A DNA stretch of 64,000 bases from NCBI GenBank assembly GCA_964419545.1, contig CAYQQU010000024.1, positions 1 through 64,000 on the forward strand, in the 5' to 3' direction. A model generated the notes under the pieces. That model made no database searches. It saw only the letters and a program-made list of their open reading frames with translations, and was not told where the DNA came from. A program made the translations under genes and the position numbers. The number at the start of each line of letters is the position of its first letter. The stretch's first letter is position 1. Shown here piece after piece: positions 51,384 through 59,966 of this stretch. Source of the stretch: CAYQQU01 sp964419545 (GTDB lineage: Bacteria > Bacteroidota > Bacteroidia > Chitinophagales > Saprospiraceae).

Positions 51384-52589
51384 TCAGGTAAAAAAAAGGA
51401 TCAGAAAGGTGATCACCGTAGCGATAAAGCCGACCATAAAAATATTATACGCGAGGCTGAGATAGCGGTATTTTTTATCCAGCACCTTGCCCAGGTGGTA
51501 CAGGTCGCGGGTGAGATTACCGTAGAGCAGCGCTTTATCCTGCAGCATCTCTTCCATTGCGGCCTCGTATTCTTCGAGGTCGAGATGTACGAAATTGCCG
51601 AAAAAGACGATGTTCTTTCGCTTTTCCTCCGCCGGCTGGCCCTCCTGGTGATGACTGGTCACTTTAGGCCGGGCCGACAGTACGGCAAAGATGAGGGACG
51701 CCAGCCCAGTCACCAGGAAGAGCACCACGGGCAGCAGCACCGCGGGTTGCGTCTCGCCGATATTGCGGTAGCTCAAAAAGGTGATGAGCACGCTGATCAG
51801 GATCGTATTGACGCTGATCAGGATGTTGGCCTTGTTGTCGGCGATCGCACTCAGGTTGATGTGATTGCGGTAGTTCGACCGGAAGAACGTCTGAGCCCCC
51901 CGCATCGGCGCGCCTTCTTCTAGCCGGCCGTAAGCTTCGGATGGCGGCGGCGGCGTCCGGGTCTTGCGTTCTGCTTTTTCCACCGATTCTTTACACGACA
52001 AGATCCGGCGCGCCAGCTCTGCGTCGTAATGGATGCGCGCGTAGCCCGTATGCAACCGGATGTTCAGCAATTCCTGCAGTTGAAGACGCGCCCAGCCCAG
52101 CTTGTCGTACCGGCGCCGGTCGAGGAGCTCCCATTCCAGCCGCCGCAGTGCGCTCTTTTCCTCGAAATCCTCGATGTAATCCACGATCTGCACCGCATCG
52201 GAAAGTGAGCGCTGGGCGGCGTCGGCGGGCGGGCGCGCTCCCACGGCGACGTACAGACAAGCGGTGGCGGCTCCCTGAAATTCGGGCGGATAATCCCAGC
52301 CGGCCATAAACCGCTGCAATTGGCGATGGCTGTGCGTTTCCCAGTCTTCCGGATCAAAAAGCCGGCCCGTATGCCGAAACCAGGCCGCCAACTGACAAGC
52401 CCCCATGGCCGAACCGCCGATCCCTTCAGCGCGGGCAATGACCGCCAGCCGCTCCACGGTAGCCATAGCGTGCTGATACGTGTGAAACACGCGGCGCGGA
52501 TCGTGCCGTTGGTTGAAAAGCTGCAACACGCAATCGGCGGCCTGGTCGGTGGCAAAGGGATCCGTCTTTTCGGAATGGGTCTTTTGCAT
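51384..52589 (-). CDS. Degenerate-HD protein with C-terminal Pycsar-effector (PycTM/DUF5706) membrane domain
   Basis: A 401-aa two-part protein. Residues 30-210 match the HD domain commonly fused to PycTM: VFHTYQHAMATVERL keeps the first His residues, and LQLQELLNIRLHTGYAR matches the later helix. The metal-binding doublet, normally in a WFHDTG context, reads WFRHTG (70-75), so phosphohydrolase activity is doubtful. Residues 240-401 match the Pycsar effector domain: NHINLSAIADNKANILISVN (243-261), then membrane helices at about 255-273, 283-305 and 379-400. In Pycsar defence this domain binds a cyclic pyrimidine mononucleotide and damages the membrane. It lies 42 bases after a cNBD-AlbA_2 gene on the same strand. 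No pyrimidine cyclase gene is seen nearby. Confidence 0.8.
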   Translation of the reverse strand: MQKTHSEKTDPFATDQAADCVLQLFNQRHDPRRVFHTYQHAMATVERLAVIARAEGIGGSAMGACQLAAWFRHTGRLFDPEDWETHSHRQLQRFMAGWDYPPEFQGAATACLYVAVGARPPADAAQRSLSDAVQIVDYIEDFEEKSALRRLEWELLDRRRYDKLGWARLQLQELLNIRLHTGYARIHYDAELARRILSCKESVEKAERKTRTPPPPSEAYGRLEEGAPMRGAQTFFRSNYRNHINLSAIADNKANILISVNTILISVLITFLSYRNIGETQPAVLLPVVLFLVTGLASLIFAVLSARPKVTSHHQEGQPAEEKRKNIVFFGNFVHLDLEEYEAAMEEMLQDKALLYGNLTRDLYHLGKVLDKKYRYLSLAYNIFMVGFIATVITFLILFFT

Positions 52590-52631
52590 GGGATTATTTT
52601 ATAACGAAGATAATAAACGCCAACGTAGCCC

Positions 52632-53531
52632 TCAATGGAAGCGCATGCGGATGTAGTCGTAAATCTTGCTCACCTTCATCCTCGAAGAAGCAGGTCCGGT
52701 GCGTACGAAGAACGATTCTTCGGAGCCTTCCCGTACGTAAGCCGGCGAAGTGGCGGCTTCACAATCGACGCGCAGCACGTGCTTCTCGCCGATGGGCTCG
52801 ATCTCGAACCGGAGAAATTCGGTGTGCAGGGTGCTGATATGCCGCTTGACCAGGTGGGTCAGGTGGAGCAGCATTTTATCGAAATTTTCGAAGCGGTCCT
52901 GGCCGATGCCTACGACCTCTTTATCGTCGCGCACGCCGATGAGCAATACGCCGCCTTGCGCGTTCATAAAAGCTGCGATGGAACGAATGACCGCTCTTTC
53001 GTAGAGGCGGTCTTTGTTTTGCTTTTCGGGATTCCACCGCAGAGAAGATTTGAATTCCACGAACTCGCTCTCGCCCGCCGCGATGAGCTCCACGGTACTG
53101 ATCTGCTCGCGGGAGCGCAGGTAATTGGTCACGTTGCGCGCCAGCACGCGGGTGAGTTTCAGCGTCGTACTATCGGATAAAGAACCACCGGAATAGAGTT
53201 TTTCCCCGCTGAAGGCCAGCACGGTAGCCGGTTCCAAGGCCCGGATGGAGCCCGTGCGCAGGTTTTCGTTGATTACGGCGATCTCGCCGAAAAGATCGCC
53301 GCGCTGCAGGCTTTTGTAGCGCTTACTGCGCAGGCTGAGCAGGAAAGTCCCGGATTCGATGACGTAAAAAAAGCTGCCTTTCTGATGAAAAGAAAAAACC
53401 TTTTCGTCTTTTTGATACGACTGCCGTTCGCTGATGGTCAGCATTTCGCTGATCTCGGCGTCGGTGAAGCCGGCGAAAGTTTCATTCTCCCGCAACAGTG
53501 CAATCGCCTGCGGGTCGAGATTTATGGACAT
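52632..53531 (-). CDS. Cyclic nucleotide-binding domain fused to an AlbA_2 (Schlafen-type) domain
   Basis: A 299-aa cytoplasmic protein. Residues 8-135 form a CRP/cNMP-binding fold; the phosphate-binding cassette is preserved as FGEIA (81-85) followed by an Arg at 92 (NLRTGSIRA), so nucleotide binding is plausible. Residues 150-299 form an AlbA_2/Schlafen domain: ESEFVEFKSSLRW (154-166), AFMNAQGGVLLIGVRDD (187-203) and the closing SFFVRTGPASSRMKV. There is no helix-turn-helix of the CRP type. AlbA_2 proteins include nucleic-acid-binding and nuclease-like members. It shares a strand and a 42-base spacer with the PycTM gene, and starts 57 bases after the RND pump gene. Function is inferred only. 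Confidence 0.8.
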   Translation of the reverse strand: MSINLDPQAIALLRENETFAGFTDAEISEMLTISERQSYQKDEKVFSFHQKGSFFYVIESGTFLLSLRSKRYKSLQRGDLFGEIAVINENLRTGSIRALEPATVLAFSGEKLYSGGSLSDSTTLKLTRVLARNVTNYLRSREQISTVELIAAGESEFVEFKSSLRWNPEKQNKDRLYERAVIRSIAAFMNAQGGVLLIGVRDDKEVVGIGQDRFENFDKMLLHLTHLVKRHISTLHTEFLRFEIEPIGEKHVLRVDCEAATSPAYVREGSEESFFVRTGPASSRMKVSKIYDYIRMRFH

Positions 53532-53588
53532 GTCGGTGCGTACTTGGGTCGCCGTACAAAGTACTAAAATTTGCCGGACCGTTGGCGC

Positions 53589-56500
53589 CTATCGCGACTC
53601 GAAGTAAAAGTCCTGTTTGGCCTCCTCCGCTTCTTCCTCCAGCGCTTTCAGGTCGATGGTCTTTTTGTTGGCGGTTTTGCTCGACAGGTAGGTATAGATC
53701 GCCGGGATGACGTAAAGGGTCAGCAAAGTAGCAAATACCAGCCCTCCGATCACGGCGATACCCATCGATACGCGGCTTTCCGAGCCGGCGCCCAGCGCCA
53801 GAGCAATGGGCAGCACGCCGAGGATAGTGGAGAAGCTGGTCATCAGGATCGGCCGGAAGCGGGCGGCGGCGGCGTCTTTGATCGCGTCGAGGCGGGTGAG
53901 TCCGGCCTCTTTGCGCTGGTTGGCGAATTCTACGATCAGGATGCCGTTTTTAGCCACCAGCCCGATGAGCATGATGATGCCGATCTGGCTGAAGATGTTC
54001 AGCGTCTGCCCGAAATAGGTCAGGGAAAGTACGGCGCCGGCCAGCGCCAGCGGCACAGTAAACATGATGATGAACGGATCCACGAAGCTTTCGAACTGCG
54101 CCGCCAGCACCAGGTAGATCAGGATCAGGGCCAGCGCGAAGGCAAATTCCAGCGAAGAAGAACTTTCCACAAAGTCTTTGGAAGGCCCGGTCAGGGCGGT
54201 CAGAAAAGTATCGTCGAGGACGCGGTCGGCAATGCCGTCCATGGCTTCGATGCCGTCAGCGATGGTCTTGCCTTTGTTCAGCCCCGCGGAGACGGTGGCC
54301 GAAACGAAGCGATTGTAGCGGAACAGCGAAGGCGGAGTGGTCTTTTCCGCCAGACTGATCAGGTTGTCCAACTGGATCATCTGGCCGTCGCGGTTGCGTA
54401 CGTAAAGCGAACGCAGGTCGACGGGTTCGTCGCGGTCTTCGCGTTGCACCTGCCCGATCACCTGGTACTGCTTGCCGTTCATGATAAAATAGGTGAAGCG
54501 CTGGCCGCTGACGCCTAGCTGCAGCGTCTGGGCGATATCCAGCATGGATACGCCCAGGTCCTGCGCCTTTTGGCGGTCGATCTCCAACCGGAGTTCCGGC
54601 TTGTTGAAGCGCAGATCGATATCCACGAAGCTGAAGGTCGGATCTTCGCGGGCCGCCTCGACAAAGACGGGCAGCACCTCTTTCAGCTTTTCGAAATTGG
54701 GCGCCTGGATGACGTACTGTACCGGCAGCCCGCCGCGCCGCCCGCCGATGCTCTGTTGTTGGGAAAGGAAGGTACGCGCTCCGGTCAGTTTCTGCACCTC
54801 GGGCGTCAGGTCCTCCAGGATCTCCTGCTGTGAGCGCTCCCGCTCTTCCGGATCGGAGAGGATCGTAAAGAAGAATCCGTTATTGATGGAAGTCGAAGCG
54901 CCGAAGCCCGGCGACGTCACCGAGATAATGCCCTCGCGTTCTGCGGGCGGCACCTCTTCCTTGACCAGGTCGACCAGCTGATTCATGTAATTTTCCATAT
55001 ACTCGAAGGTCGCCCCTTCCGGCGCCGTAGAAAACCCGCGGATGCGGCTGCGGTCCTCCAGCGGAGCCAGCTCGGAAGGCAGTTCCCGGCCGATGTAGTA
55101 GATCAGTGCGCCGGCGGCGATCATCACGACGAACGCCAACCACCGGAAATGCATGAAGCCGGCCAGGGAACGTCGGTAAAGGTCGGTGAGTCCCGTAAAG
55201 AAAGGCTCCGTAAACCGGTAGAAGAAAGAGTGTTGCTGGCGCCGCTTCAGGATGCGCGCCGACAACATCGGCGTGAGCGTAAGGGCGACAAACGAAGAGA
55301 TGATCACCGCGCCGGCGATGACGATGCCGAACTCCCGGAAAAGCCGCCCCGTCAGGCCCTGCAAAAAGATGACCGGCATGAAAACCGCGACCAGGGCCAC
55401 CGTGGTGGCGATGACGGCGAAAAAGATCTCCCGGGCGCCCAGCAGCGCCGCCTGGACCGGCGGCATACCGGCTTCGATCTTGGCGTAGATATTTTCGAGC
55501 ACCACCACCGCATCGTCCACCACCAGACCGATCGCCAGTACGATGCCCAGCAGGGTGAGTACATTGATGGAGAAACCCGCCGCGTACATGATAAAGAAGG
55601 AGCCGATCAACGAGATGGGGATCACGATAACCGGAATGATGGTGGTGCGCCAGTCGCGCAGAAAAAGGAAGATGATGAGCACCACCAGGCCGAAAGCCAG
55701 GTAGATGGTCTGTTGCACCTCGGCGATCGAGGCGCGGATGTATTGGGTGGTGTCGAAGCCGATACCCAGTTTGATATCGGCCGGCAGGTCTTTTTTGATG
55801 CGCTCCAGCCGCCGGTAGAATTCGTCGGCGATCTCTACCTGATTGGATCCCGGCTGGGGCACGATGGCGTTGCCGACCATGGGCACGCCGTCGCGCTTGA
55901 GCACGGTGCGCAGGTTTTCCGGCCCCAGTTCGGCGTAGCCTACGTCGCGGAAACGCACGATCTGGTTGGCCTCTTCTTTGATGATGAGATCGTTGAAATC
56001 CTGGGGCGTCGTCAGGCGCCCCAGGGTGCGGACCGTCAGCTCCGTCGCTTGCCCTTCAACGCTGCCGGAGGGCAATTCGATGTTTTCGGCCAGGAGGGCG
56101 TTGCGGACGTCGACGGGCGTCAGCTGGTACGACGCCAGCTTTTCGGGGTCCATCCACAGGCGCATGGCGTACGTCTTCGCCCCCCACACGCGGATGGCGC
56201 TGACGCCGTTGATGGTTTGCAGCCTTTCTTTGAAAACGTTCTCGGCGATCTCGGTAAGTTCGAGCAAAGAGCGCTGGTCGCTCTGGATATTGAGAAAGAT
56301 GATGGGGTCGGAATCGGCGTCGGCTTTCGAGACGACGGGCGGATCGGCGTCGGGCGGCAGCCGGCGCACCACCTGGCTCACCTTGTCGCGTACGTCGTTG
56401 GCCGCCGTTTCCAGGTCGTTTTCCAGGTTGAATTCCACGGTCACCGTGCTGCGGCCGTCGCGGCTCACCGAGGTGATCGACCGGATGCCGGCGATGCCGT

Positions 56501-56714
56501 TGACGGCCTCCTCTACGGGCTCGGTGATCTGCGACTCGATGATATCGGCGTTGGCGCCGACGTAGTTGGTCGTAACGGTTATGATCGGCGGGTCGACGCT
56601 GGGATATTCGCGAATACCCAGATAGCTCATCCCGATCACTCCGAAGAGGACGATGACGATGGACATGACGGTGGCCAGCACGGGCCGCTGAATACTAACC
56701 GAAGAAAGGCTCAT
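53589..56714 (-). CDS. RND efflux pump inner-membrane transporter (HAE1 type)
   Basis: A 1041-aa AcrB/MexB-type drug/proton antiporter. It begins with MSLSSVSIQRPVLATVMSIV, the usual first membrane helix, followed by the porter-domain block QITEPVEEAVNGIAGIRSIT. TM4 carries the proton-relay pair in IGLVVDDAVVVLEN (about 402-415), and the second half repeats the fold with NGILIVEFANQRKE. Twelve membrane helices are expected. It is coupled to the adaptor gene upstream (five-base gap), but no TolC-type outer-membrane gene is adjacent, so the channel must be encoded elsewhere. Substrates cannot be inferred. Confidence 0.95.
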   Translation of the reverse strand: MSLSSVSIQRPVLATVMSIVIVLFGVIGMSYLGIREYPSVDPPIITVTTNYVGANADIIESQITEPVEEAVNGIAGIRSITSVSRDGRSTVTVEFNLENDLETAANDVRDKVSQVVRRLPPDADPPVVSKADADSDPIIFLNIQSDQRSLLELTEIAENVFKERLQTINGVSAIRVWGAKTYAMRLWMDPEKLASYQLTPVDVRNALLAENIELPSGSVEGQATELTVRTLGRLTTPQDFNDLIIKEEANQIVRFRDVGYAELGPENLRTVLKRDGVPMVGNAIVPQPGSNQVEIADEFYRRLERIKKDLPADIKLGIGFDTTQYIRASIAEVQQTIYLAFGLVVLIIFLFLRDWRTTIIPVIVIPISLIGSFFIMYAAGFSINVLTLLGIVLAIGLVVDDAVVVLENIYAKIEAGMPPVQAALLGAREIFFAVIATTVALVAVFMPVIFLQGLTGRLFREFGIVIAGAVIISSFVALTLTPMLSARILKRRQQHSFFYRFTEPFFTGLTDLYRRSLAGFMHFRWLAFVVMIAAGALIYYIGRELPSELAPLEDRSRIRGFSTAPEGATFEYMENYMNQLVDLVKEEVPPAEREGIISVTSPGFGASTSINNGFFFTILSDPEERERSQQEILEDLTPEVQKLTGARTFLSQQQSIGGRRGGLPVQYVIQAPNFEKLKEVLPVFVEAAREDPTFSFVDIDLRFNKPELRLEIDRQKAQDLGVSMLDIAQTLQLGVSGQRFTYFIMNGKQYQVIGQVQREDRDEPVDLRSLYVRNRDGQMIQLDNLISLAEKTTPPSLFRYNRFVSATVSAGLNKGKTIADGIEAMDGIADRVLDDTFLTALTGPSKDFVESSSSLEFAFALALILIYLVLAAQFESFVDPFIIMFTVPLALAGAVLSLTYFGQTLNIFSQIGIIMLIGLVAKNGILIVEFANQRKEAGLTRLDAIKDAAAARFRPILMTSFSTILGVLPIALALGAGSESRVSMGIAVIGGLVFATLLTLYVIPAIYTYLSSKTANKKTIDLKALEEEAEEAKQDFYFESR

Positions 56715-56719
56715 TTTAA

Positions 56720-57826
56720 TTAACTTTTGCGTTCTTCCATGTCGGTAATGACGACGGGCGCACCGTTGCGGATCTGCAGAACGCCGGTGGTAATGACCGT
56801 ATCTCCTTCGCTGAGGCCGTCCACGACCTGAATATAGGCGTCGCGGCGGATCCCCGTCTCTACGGGGCGGGCTTCGGCCACACCGCTGCGGGCTACGTAA
56901 ACTTTTTTACCGCCCAGCTCGGGCACCACCGCTTCGGTGGGCACCAGCAGCGCCGCATCGTATTCGGCGAGGTTGACCGTCACTTTGGCGAAAGCCCCGG
57001 GCAACATGCGGTTGCCGGGATTAGGCGCCGATGCTTTGTACCGGAGCGTCCGCGTTTCCGGGTTGACGTTGGGCTCGCGGGCGATCACGGTGGCGGACTG
57101 CGGTTCCGGCAGGCCGTCGAGCTGGAAAATGACGCGGGTGCCTTGTTTGACCGATTGACTGTATTTCTCGGGCACCGAAAACTCGATATAAATCGGGTTG
57201 ATGCTCACCAGGCTGACCACCGGCGTTCCCGGCGATACGTAGCTGCCTTCGCTCACCTGGCGCAACCCCAACGTACCGTGGAAGGGCGCCCGGATGGTGC
57301 GCTTTTCGATCTGCACGTCCAGCAGGGCCAGCTCGGCCGTCACCTGATCGGCTTCCGCACGGGCGATCTCGTACTCCTGCAAGCTTACGCCTTCCTTTTC
57401 GTAAAGGCCCTGCAGGCGCTCGGCGATTTTGCGGGTCAGCTCCTGCTGTACGAGCAGCCGCTGACGCTGTGCTTTCAATTCCTGAACGTCGAGCTTGATC
57501 AACGGCGCACCTCTTTTGACGTAGGCGCCTTCGCGAAAGGAAATGTCGACGACCTTGCCCGGCACTTCGGACGTGATCACCACTTCTTCCTCCGCCACGG
57601 TGGAGCCGTTCACGAAGATCTGGTCCAGCAGCAGGCCGGGCTCCACGCGCATGCCGCGCACCGGTGTCGCCGGCGGCGGCGCATCCTGCTGAACCGTCGA
57701 CTCGGCCACCGGTTCGGCCGGTTTGGAGTCACCGGTAAAAAATCCGGTCTGGTACAGGTACAGGGCGCCCCCGAAAATGAGAACGGCCAGGATCAAGGCG
57801 ACGTTGCGGGTAGCTTTCTTATTCAT
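56720..57826 (-). CDS. RND efflux periplasmic adaptor (membrane-fusion protein)
   Basis: A 368-aa adaptor. An N-terminal membrane anchor (VALILAVLIFGGALYLYQTG) precedes a barrel-sandwich hybrid split by an alpha-hairpin (EVVITSEVPGKVVDISFREG, then LIKLDVQELKAQRQRLLVQQ, and GTLGLRQVSEGSYVSPGTPV). The beta-barrel and membrane-proximal domains follow, ending LQIRNGAPVVITDMEERKS. It links the inner-membrane pump to an outer-membrane channel. Its start is 394 bases from the phosphonatase-like gene, and a copy of an AGAGC...TTGG repeat terminus lies 46 bases upstream. No regulator gene is adjacent. Confidence 0.94.
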   Translation of the reverse strand: MNKKATRNVALILAVLIFGGALYLYQTGFFTGDSKPAEPVAESTVQQDAPPPATPVRGMRVEPGLLLDQIFVNGSTVAEEEVVITSEVPGKVVDISFREGAYVKRGAPLIKLDVQELKAQRQRLLVQQELTRKIAERLQGLYEKEGVSLQEYEIARAEADQVTAELALLDVQIEKRTIRAPFHGTLGLRQVSEGSYVSPGTPVVSLVSINPIYIEFSVPEKYSQSVKQGTRVIFQLDGLPEPQSATVIAREPNVNPETRTLRYKASAPNPGNRMLPGAFAKVTVNLAEYDAALLVPTEAVVPELGGKKVYVARSGVAEARPVETGIRRDAYIQVVDGLSEGDTVITTGVLQIRNGAPVVITDMEERKS

Positions 57827-58220
57827 TCGCTGGTTTCAAGGCTTAAAAAAATCGGAATTCTAAAACACCATTAGAGCAGGTTTGGGGCGGGTTCGCTAAA
57901 CATAGCATCTCGTAGCTTGAAGTGGCCCTGGAACATGCCGGTTGCACTATGCAGGATAAACCGGCAATCAAGATTGAGGAGTGGCTTTCTAAAAAACATT
58001 AACCCGGATGACTTACAGGTTAAACAAGCAACAGCAAAACCTGAAAAACAGTTTCAAGAATTTTGCGCAAGATAAAAATACTGCCCGATTCCCTTAGGAT
58101 AGTTAGATGAACGTTTCAGGGCAATCGCATTTGAAAGATGCGACCCTTCAATGGCCATAACCTTTTTCTGCTTTTTGAGATCAAAAAACTCAATGCGATT
58201 GCCCTGGTGAGCGCTTCCTT
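57827..58220. other. Spacer with repeat terminus, gene fragment and inverted-repeat element
   Basis: The gap between the adaptor and phosphonatase-like genes holds a repeat terminus (AGAGCAGGTTTGG, 57874-57886), a 28-codon plus-strand fragment ending at 58002 (57916-58002; LEVALEHAGCTMQDKPAIKI) with no start codon that may be a gene relic, and a 90-bp inverted-repeat element at 58117-58206. No complete gene was seen. Confidence 0.5.
58117..58206. mobile_element. 90-bp element with perfect 15-bp inverted termini
   Basis: CAGGGCAATCGCATT (58117-58131) and its exact reverse complement AATGCGATTGCCCTG (58192-58206) bound a 60-base AT-richer core with no coding frame. Length and termini resemble a miniature inverted-repeat element or an internally deleted insertion sequence. 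It lies 14 bases after the stop of the phosphonatase-like gene and could also serve as its terminator. Confidence 0.55.
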
Positions 58221-58967
58221 CTAGACCGCGATTTCCGCCAGGTTCCCGGCCACAAAATCGGGGAATTCGGCCAGGGACGCCAGCAGGCCGTCGGGTTGGT
58301 GCGCGGCGAGCGCCTCCCGGGAATGCGTGCCGTTGGTGACGGCCAGGGAGAAAAGACAGCCCGCCGCCTTTCCGGCCTGGATATCCGAAGGGGTATCGCC
58401 TATTTTGATCACCGCTTTTGCATCCGAAATGCCCAGCATTTCCATCGCCTTGAAGATCATATCCGGATGGGGGCGGCCCCGGCCGGTCTCGTCGGGCGTC
58501 AGCGACAGGTCGATGAGCGCACCTTCCCCGCCGCGATATTGGGCGTCGAGCCCGGCCGACCAGCCCAGCTTGTCGAGGATGATGTTGGTGACCTCGCGGT
58601 AGAAGCCGGTGGTCAGGGCAATTTTGATATCGTTATCCCGCAACCAGCGAAACGTCGCCAGAGCGCCTTCGGTAGGCTGAACCTCGTGGGTGCGGTAATG
58701 ATCTTCCAAGATGCCGCGGAAGGCCTTGTAATTGTCGTCGACCTTTTGGCGGTAATCCGCACCACCGGCGCCGACGGCTTCCGCCCAGAGGGTCTCGATA
58801 ACTTCCAGCTTGGGCAACCCCTGCATGGCGTTGATCTTCGACCGGTCGGGCCGCAGGCCGCTGCGTAGGGCGGCTTCGTAAAAGCAGTTCTCTACTTCTC
58901 TTTCGTCGCGCACCGTAGTGCCGGCCATATCGAAAACGACGAGTGCTATGTTTTTTTTCATATTCAA
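58221..58967 (-). CDS. Phosphonatase-like HAD hydrolase (PhnX-like)
   Basis: A 248-aa HAD-superfamily enzyme of the phosphonoacetaldehyde hydrolase type, which cleaves the C-P bond of phosphonoacetaldehyde. Motif I reads DMAGTT (nucleophile Asp13) with Ala at +2, as in phosphonatase, where ordinary HAD phosphatases have Asp. The cap domain carries a Lys at position 53 (MQGLPKLEVIETL), where PhnX has its Schiff-base lysine. Motif II is LTTGFY, and the closing acidic motif is IGDTPSDIQAGK. Members of this phosphonatase-like group are typically encoded next to TIGR03364 FAD oxidoreductases, as here. It follows the XRE-cupin gene on the same strand. Activity against phosphonoacetaldehyde is inferred. 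Confidence 0.85.
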   Translation of the reverse strand: MNMKKNIALVVFDMAGTTVRDEREVENCFYEAALRSGLRPDRSKINAMQGLPKLEVIETLWAEAVGAGGADYRQKVDDNYKAFRGILEDHYRTHEVQPTEGALATFRWLRDNDIKIALTTGFYREVTNIILDKLGWSAGLDAQYRGGEGALIDLSLTPDETGRGRPHPDMIFKAMEMLGISDAKAVIKIGDTPSDIQAGKAAGCLFSLAVTNGTHSREALAAHQPDGLLASLAEFPDFVAGNLAEIAV

Positions 58968-59013
58968 AGAGGTTATGACTGTGCTATAATTTCCGGAATG
59001 CCCATCCCCCGGG

Positions 59014-59604
59014 TTAACCGCTTTTGCCGTCGGAATGGTAAAAGAGATAAAGCACCAGCATCCGGGCCGGTTTATCTGTGCGGTTGTGCGGAACGTGGGG
59101 GATCCTGCCGTCGTAAAGCAAGGAGTCGCCCGGTTGGAGCAGGATGAATTCTTCGTCGATCTGGTACGTGATCTCTCCTTCCAGCACGTATTTGAACTCG
59201 TAGGCGTCGGTGCTTACTTTTTCCCGTTCCGAAGCGGGTTCTATTTCGAGAATGACCGCCTCGATGGTGAGTTCTTCTAACGCCCGCTCCAGGATAAAAA
59301 AATAGTTGAACCCCTTGGCTTCGGTCTCTTTTTTGATCGGCACCAGGTCGGATATGCTGCGGTGTATGTAACGTCGCGGCGGTTCGAAGCGCAGGTTTTT
59401 AAAAAAAACTTCGGGGCTGAGTTCCAGCGCGCGAATGATGGACAGCAAAACCGGCAGCGAAGGCACCGTCCGGCGATTCTCGATCTTGGAAAGCAACCCC
59501 TTGCTGACGCCGGCCATCTCCGCCAGGTCCGTGAGCTTCAGCTGCCTTTCCAGCCTCAGCGACCGGATGCGTTCGCCGATGCCCGTCAATAGATAATCAC
59601 TCAT
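59014..59604 (-). CDS. XRE-family transcriptional regulator with cupin sensor domain
   Basis: A 196-aa regulator. An N-terminal helix-turn-helix of the XRE type (LTDLAEMAGVSKGLLSKIEN, about 25-44) is joined to a C-terminal cupin_2 domain (FKYVLEGEITYQIDEEF, LLQPGDSLLYDGRIPHVPHN; about 115-190) that probably senses a small molecule. It sits between the phosphonatase-like gene and the divergent oxidoreductase, as expected for a local regulator of phosphonate use. The start is set at 59604 (MSDYLLTGIGERIRS), because a TACCTTTG -7 box at 59633-59626 overlaps the more distal in-frame ATG at 59628. Met at 59610 is also possible. Confidence 0.88.
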   Translation of the reverse strand: MSDYLLTGIGERIRSLRLERQLKLTDLAEMAGVSKGLLSKIENRRTVPSLPVLLSIIRALELSPEVFFKNLRFEPPRRYIHRSISDLVPIKKETEAKGFNYFFILERALEELTIEAVILEIEPASEREKVSTDAYEFKYVLEGEITYQIDEEFILLQPGDSLLYDGRIPHVPHNRTDKPARMLVLYLFYHSDGKSG

Positions 59605-59625
59605 ACACATTGCCGTTTTGCGCGC

Positions 59626-59660
59626 CAAAGGTAAGGAAATTGTTTCTTATTAGTAAACAA
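59626..59660 (-). promoter_or_regulatory. Promoter and candidate operator of the XRE-cupin gene
   Basis: On the minus strand a TTG (59660-59658) and TACCTTTG (59633-59626) form a Bacteroidota-type promoter with a slightly long 24-base spacer. The spacer contains an inverted repeat, TTGTTT at 59640-59645 and AAACAA at 59655-59660, so a bound regulator would block its own transcription. Similar TTGTAAAC or TAGTAAAC strings occur at about 59652, 59713 and 59787. Confidence 0.5.
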
Positions 59661-59712
59661 CTCCGTCCAGGTTATTCAGATTGATCACAAAGACTTAATA
59701 CTAATTTAATAA

Positions 59713-59739
59713 TTGTAAACTTGCAAGTAATTACCTTTG
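59713..59739 (+). promoter_or_regulatory. Candidate plus-strand promoter for the phosphonate operon
   Basis: TTG (59713-59715) and TACCTTTG (59732-59739), 16 bases apart, face the oxidoreductase gene. The TTG lies inside a TTGTAAAC string shared with the putative operator sites, which fits repression or activation by the XRE-cupin protein. A second -7-like box (TACTTTTG, 59916-59923) lies closer to the gene without a good TTG, so the start point is uncertain. Confidence 0.45.
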
Positions 59740-59966
59740 TACCGGATGTTGAAGATTGGTTTGAGTTGGTCAAAACAATTTACCATTTGTAAACAACCTG
59801 CGTTATCGCATCACCAAATGCACGGATGGTGAAAGCATAGAATCGCCCTGTATTATTTTTTTATTAAGAATCTTCCAATCATCTGGATACCGGCGAAAAT
59901 CAACACCGCAAACCTTACTTTTGCCAAAATTTTTTTGCACCCTAACCATTCCTTGAAAGATAAAAC

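Noticed and set aside
51384..53531. A complete Pycsar defence system
   Set aside because: No pyrimidine cyclase gene lies in the neighbourhood, and the fused HD domain and context differ from the defined two-gene Pycsar operon, so only a partial, related module is claimed.
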